A stretch of 7,626 nucleotides of DNA from Azospirillum brasilense (GTDB lineage Bacteria > Pseudomonadota > Alphaproteobacteria > Rickettsiales > UBA3002): assembly GCA_003241645.1 (NCBI GenBank), contig QFOX01000078.1, positions 1-7,626 on the forward strand. The letters run 5' to 3'. The translations under genes were made by a program, and so were the position numbers. Position 1 is the stretch's first letter. Each line of letters begins with the position of its first letter. Below are positions 7,058-7,626 of the stretch, in pieces. The notes beneath the pieces are model-generated. The model did not search any database, was not told where the DNA came from, and saw only the letters and a program-made list of their open reading frames with translations.

Positions 7058-7104
7058 GTTGCGGCGGGAAGTAACAAGTTTGGCGACTAGCTTCCCGCCG
7101 CAAC
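7058..7104 (+). other. Stem-loop B: perfect 14-bp inverted repeat
   Basis: GTTGCGGCGGGAAG (7058-7071) is perfectly complementary to CTTCCCGCCGCAAC (7091-7104), with a 19-base loop. Ten of the fourteen pairs are G-C, so it would be very stable in RNA. It abuts stem-loop A directly. Neither strand has a T-run after it, so it is not a textbook intrinsic terminator. It could be an RNA-stabilising or processing structure, a partial terminator, or a protein-binding palindrome. Confidence 0.7.
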
Positions 7105-7111
7105 CCCAAAA

Positions 7112-7127
7112 CCTAGCAAATGCTGGG
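7112..7127 (+). other. Stem-loop C, short
   Basis: CCTAGC (7112-7117) pairs with GCTGGG (7122-7127) around AAAT, six pairs with one G-T. It is weak alone and could arise by chance, but it continues the row of hairpins begun by A and B. It ends 16 bases before the ribosome binding site of the next gene. I see no convincing promoter in the 7023-7157 spacer. Confidence 0.3.
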
Positions 7128-7143
7128 AATGTAACCACCAACC

Positions 7144-7150
7144 AAAGGAG
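7144..7150 (+). promoter_or_regulatory. Strong ribosome binding site fixing the start at 7158
   Basis: AAAGGAG lies seven bases before the ATG at 7158. It selects that start over an in-frame TTG at 7059, which would place the first codons inside stem-loop B and bury the signal peptide 33 residues into the protein. Confidence 0.75.
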
Positions 7151-7157
7151 AAATCTG

Positions 7158-7463
7158 ATGAAATCCACTTTTAAGCTAATGGCTATAGTTAGTGTAGCAT
7201 CCCTATTATTCGGCTCGCAAGCATTTGCCGGTAATTCTTTGGGCCAACAACGCCTCGCAGAGCGCAATGCGGCTTATTTTAAACAAAACGGCATCCAGCA
7301 TGCCTCGGTTACTTGGGCGGCATCTGCTGCGCCATCTGAACCGAGCAGCCCGCATCATCGTATGGGGCAGCGCAATGCTGAATATTTTTCAGGTAACGTG
7401 AGCAATGTGGCCGGGTATCAACCTGCAAAAGAGCCGGCACCCTCCCATCCTACGAAGCATTAG
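7158..7463 (+). CDS. Secreted small protein of unknown family with an RNAxYF repeat
   Basis: A 101-residue protein. Residues 1-24 form a signal peptide (MKSTFKLMAIVSVASLLF..., cleavage at AFA|G), so it is exported. The mature 77 residues contain two related segments, RLAERNAAYF (32-41) and RMGQRNAEYF (68-77), identical at six of ten positions and joined by an Ala/Ser/Pro-rich linker (about 49-65). Histidines at 48, 66, 67, 97 and 101 are scattered, with HH just before the second repeat and an end of SHPTKH. There is no cysteine and no membrane segment after the signal. I do not recognise the family. Position after the efflux operon and the His content make a metal-related periplasmic role possible but unproven. 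Expression is probably high given the strong AAAGGAG site. It may be co-transcribed with czcA or separated from it by the stem-loops upstream. Confidence 0.75.
   Translation: MKSTFKLMAIVSVASLLFGSQAFAGNSLGQQRLAERNAAYFKQNGIQHASVTWAASAAPSEPSSPHHRMGQRNAEYFSGNVSNVAGYQPAKEPAPSHPTKH
7251..7281 (+). repeat. First copy of the internal RNAxYF repeat
   Basis: This encodes RLAERNAAYF of the 7158-7463 protein. It shares the exact 10-mer AGCGCAATGC (7261-7270) with the second copy, which starts 108 bases (36 codons) later, suggesting an old in-frame duplication or two copies of a short functional motif. Confidence 0.5.
7359..7389 (+). repeat. Second copy of the internal RNAxYF repeat
   Basis: This encodes RMGQRNAEYF of the 7158-7463 protein, preceded by two histidines. 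The shared 10-mer AGCGCAATGC is at 7369-7378. Outside this core the two copies diverge. Confidence 0.5.
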
Positions 7464-7471
7464 AGCGTTTT

Positions 7472-7500
7472 GTCGCTGGTGTTCACTGAGCACCAGCGGC
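7472..7500 (+). terminator. Stem-loop after the RNAxYF protein, possible weak terminator
   Basis: CGCTGGTG (7474-7481) pairs perfectly with CACCAGCG (7491-7498). Pairing can continue inward through TTC/GAG to a three-base loop and outward with one G-T and one G-C pair. The following bases (CCATTTCCCATTAATCTTT) are only moderately T-rich, without a continuous run, so termination would be partial at best. It begins nine bases after the stop codon. Confidence 0.45.
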
Positions 7501-7518
7501 CATTTCCCATTAATCTTT

Positions 7519-7526
7519 AAAAGGAG
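7519..7526 (+). promoter_or_regulatory. Strong ribosome binding site for the last gene
   Basis: AAAAGGAG lies nine bases before the ATG at 7536. It shares AAAGGAGAA with the sites before 6777 and 7158, and it is the main support for calling the truncated gene that follows. Confidence 0.65.
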
Positions 7527-7535
7527 AATCGAATC

Positions 7536-7626
7536 ATGAATCAGCCCGTAAAAAAGACAGCGACAGAAAATTCTTTCTCGCATGCTGGCGGAACCAATAA
7601 AGGGAAACGCCAGTCAGAAAAATTAG
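7536..7626 (+). CDS. Unidentified protein, N-terminal 30 codons only
   Basis: An open frame starts at ATG 7536 after a strong Shine-Dalgarno sequence and is still open at the window edge. The visible residues (MNQPVKKTATENSFSHAGGT, then NKGKRQSEKL) are hydrophilic and Lys-rich, with one His and no signal peptide, so the product begins in the cytoplasm or has a cytoplasmic N-terminus. That differs from the exported proteins before it. Too little is visible to name a family. Its position in the cluster makes another metal-handling gene, such as a second transporter, plausible but unsupported by sequence. Confidence 0.55.
   Translation, partial: MNQPVKKTATENSFSHAGGTNKGKRQSEKL

Noticed and set aside
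7058..7104. The 14-bp palindrome as an insertion-sequence end or attachment site
   Set aside because: There is no transposase or integrase gene, no matching second copy in the window, and no flanking direct repeat; an RNA stem-loop in the spacer is simpler.

Overview
The window holds one heavy-metal resistance gene cluster, all on the + strand, running off both ends. At its core is a complete Czc/Cnr/Ncc-type efflux system: an outer-membrane channel (CzcC, 421-1779), a periplasmic adaptor (CzcB, 1769-2866) and an inner-membrane RND pump (CzcA, 3505-6747). Together these would form a proton-driven tripartite exporter for divalent cations such as Co2+, Zn2+, Cd2+ or Ni2+. A small membrane methyltransferase-like gene of the ICMT/CzcN type (2880-3491) sits between the adaptor and the pump. 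The organism is probably a Gram-negative member of the Pseudomonadota: there are Sec signal peptides with AxA cleavage sites, an outer-membrane factor, and roughly even GC and AT content. I cannot place it more finely; an alphaproteobacterium is only a guess.

Layout. 1-315: the 3' part of a gene for a small secreted protein with a His/Cys cluster, placed where czcI-type genes often lie. 316-420: a 105-base non-coding leader rich in inverted repeats, including a terminator-like stem with a competing alternative pairing. 421-6747: czcC, czcB, the ICMT-like gene and czcA, tightly packed (11-base overlap, then two 13-base gaps), which suggests one transcript. 6777-7022: a very short secreted protein whose mature part is His-, Asp/Glu- and Lys-rich. 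7023-7157: a 135-base spacer with three consecutive stem-loops, one with a perfect 14-bp stem. 7158-7463: a secreted 101-residue protein of unknown family with an internal repeat. 7464-7535: a spacer with another stem-loop. 7536-end: the first 30 codons of an unidentified gene.

How the parts may work together. The pump captures metal in the periplasm or membrane, the adaptor couples it to the channel, and metal leaves the cell. Three exported proteins carry likely metal ligands: the HHCCSH protein, the CzcB N-terminal linker (11 His) and the small 6777-7022 protein (8 His). This fits binding or buffering of periplasmic metal next to the pump, but that is inference. The three downstream genes have much stronger Shine-Dalgarno sequences than the efflux genes, so they may be translated in excess over the pump. 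No regulator, sensor, mobile element, tRNA, rRNA or CRISPR array is visible. The less familiar material is in the structured leader and in the small exported proteins after czcA.
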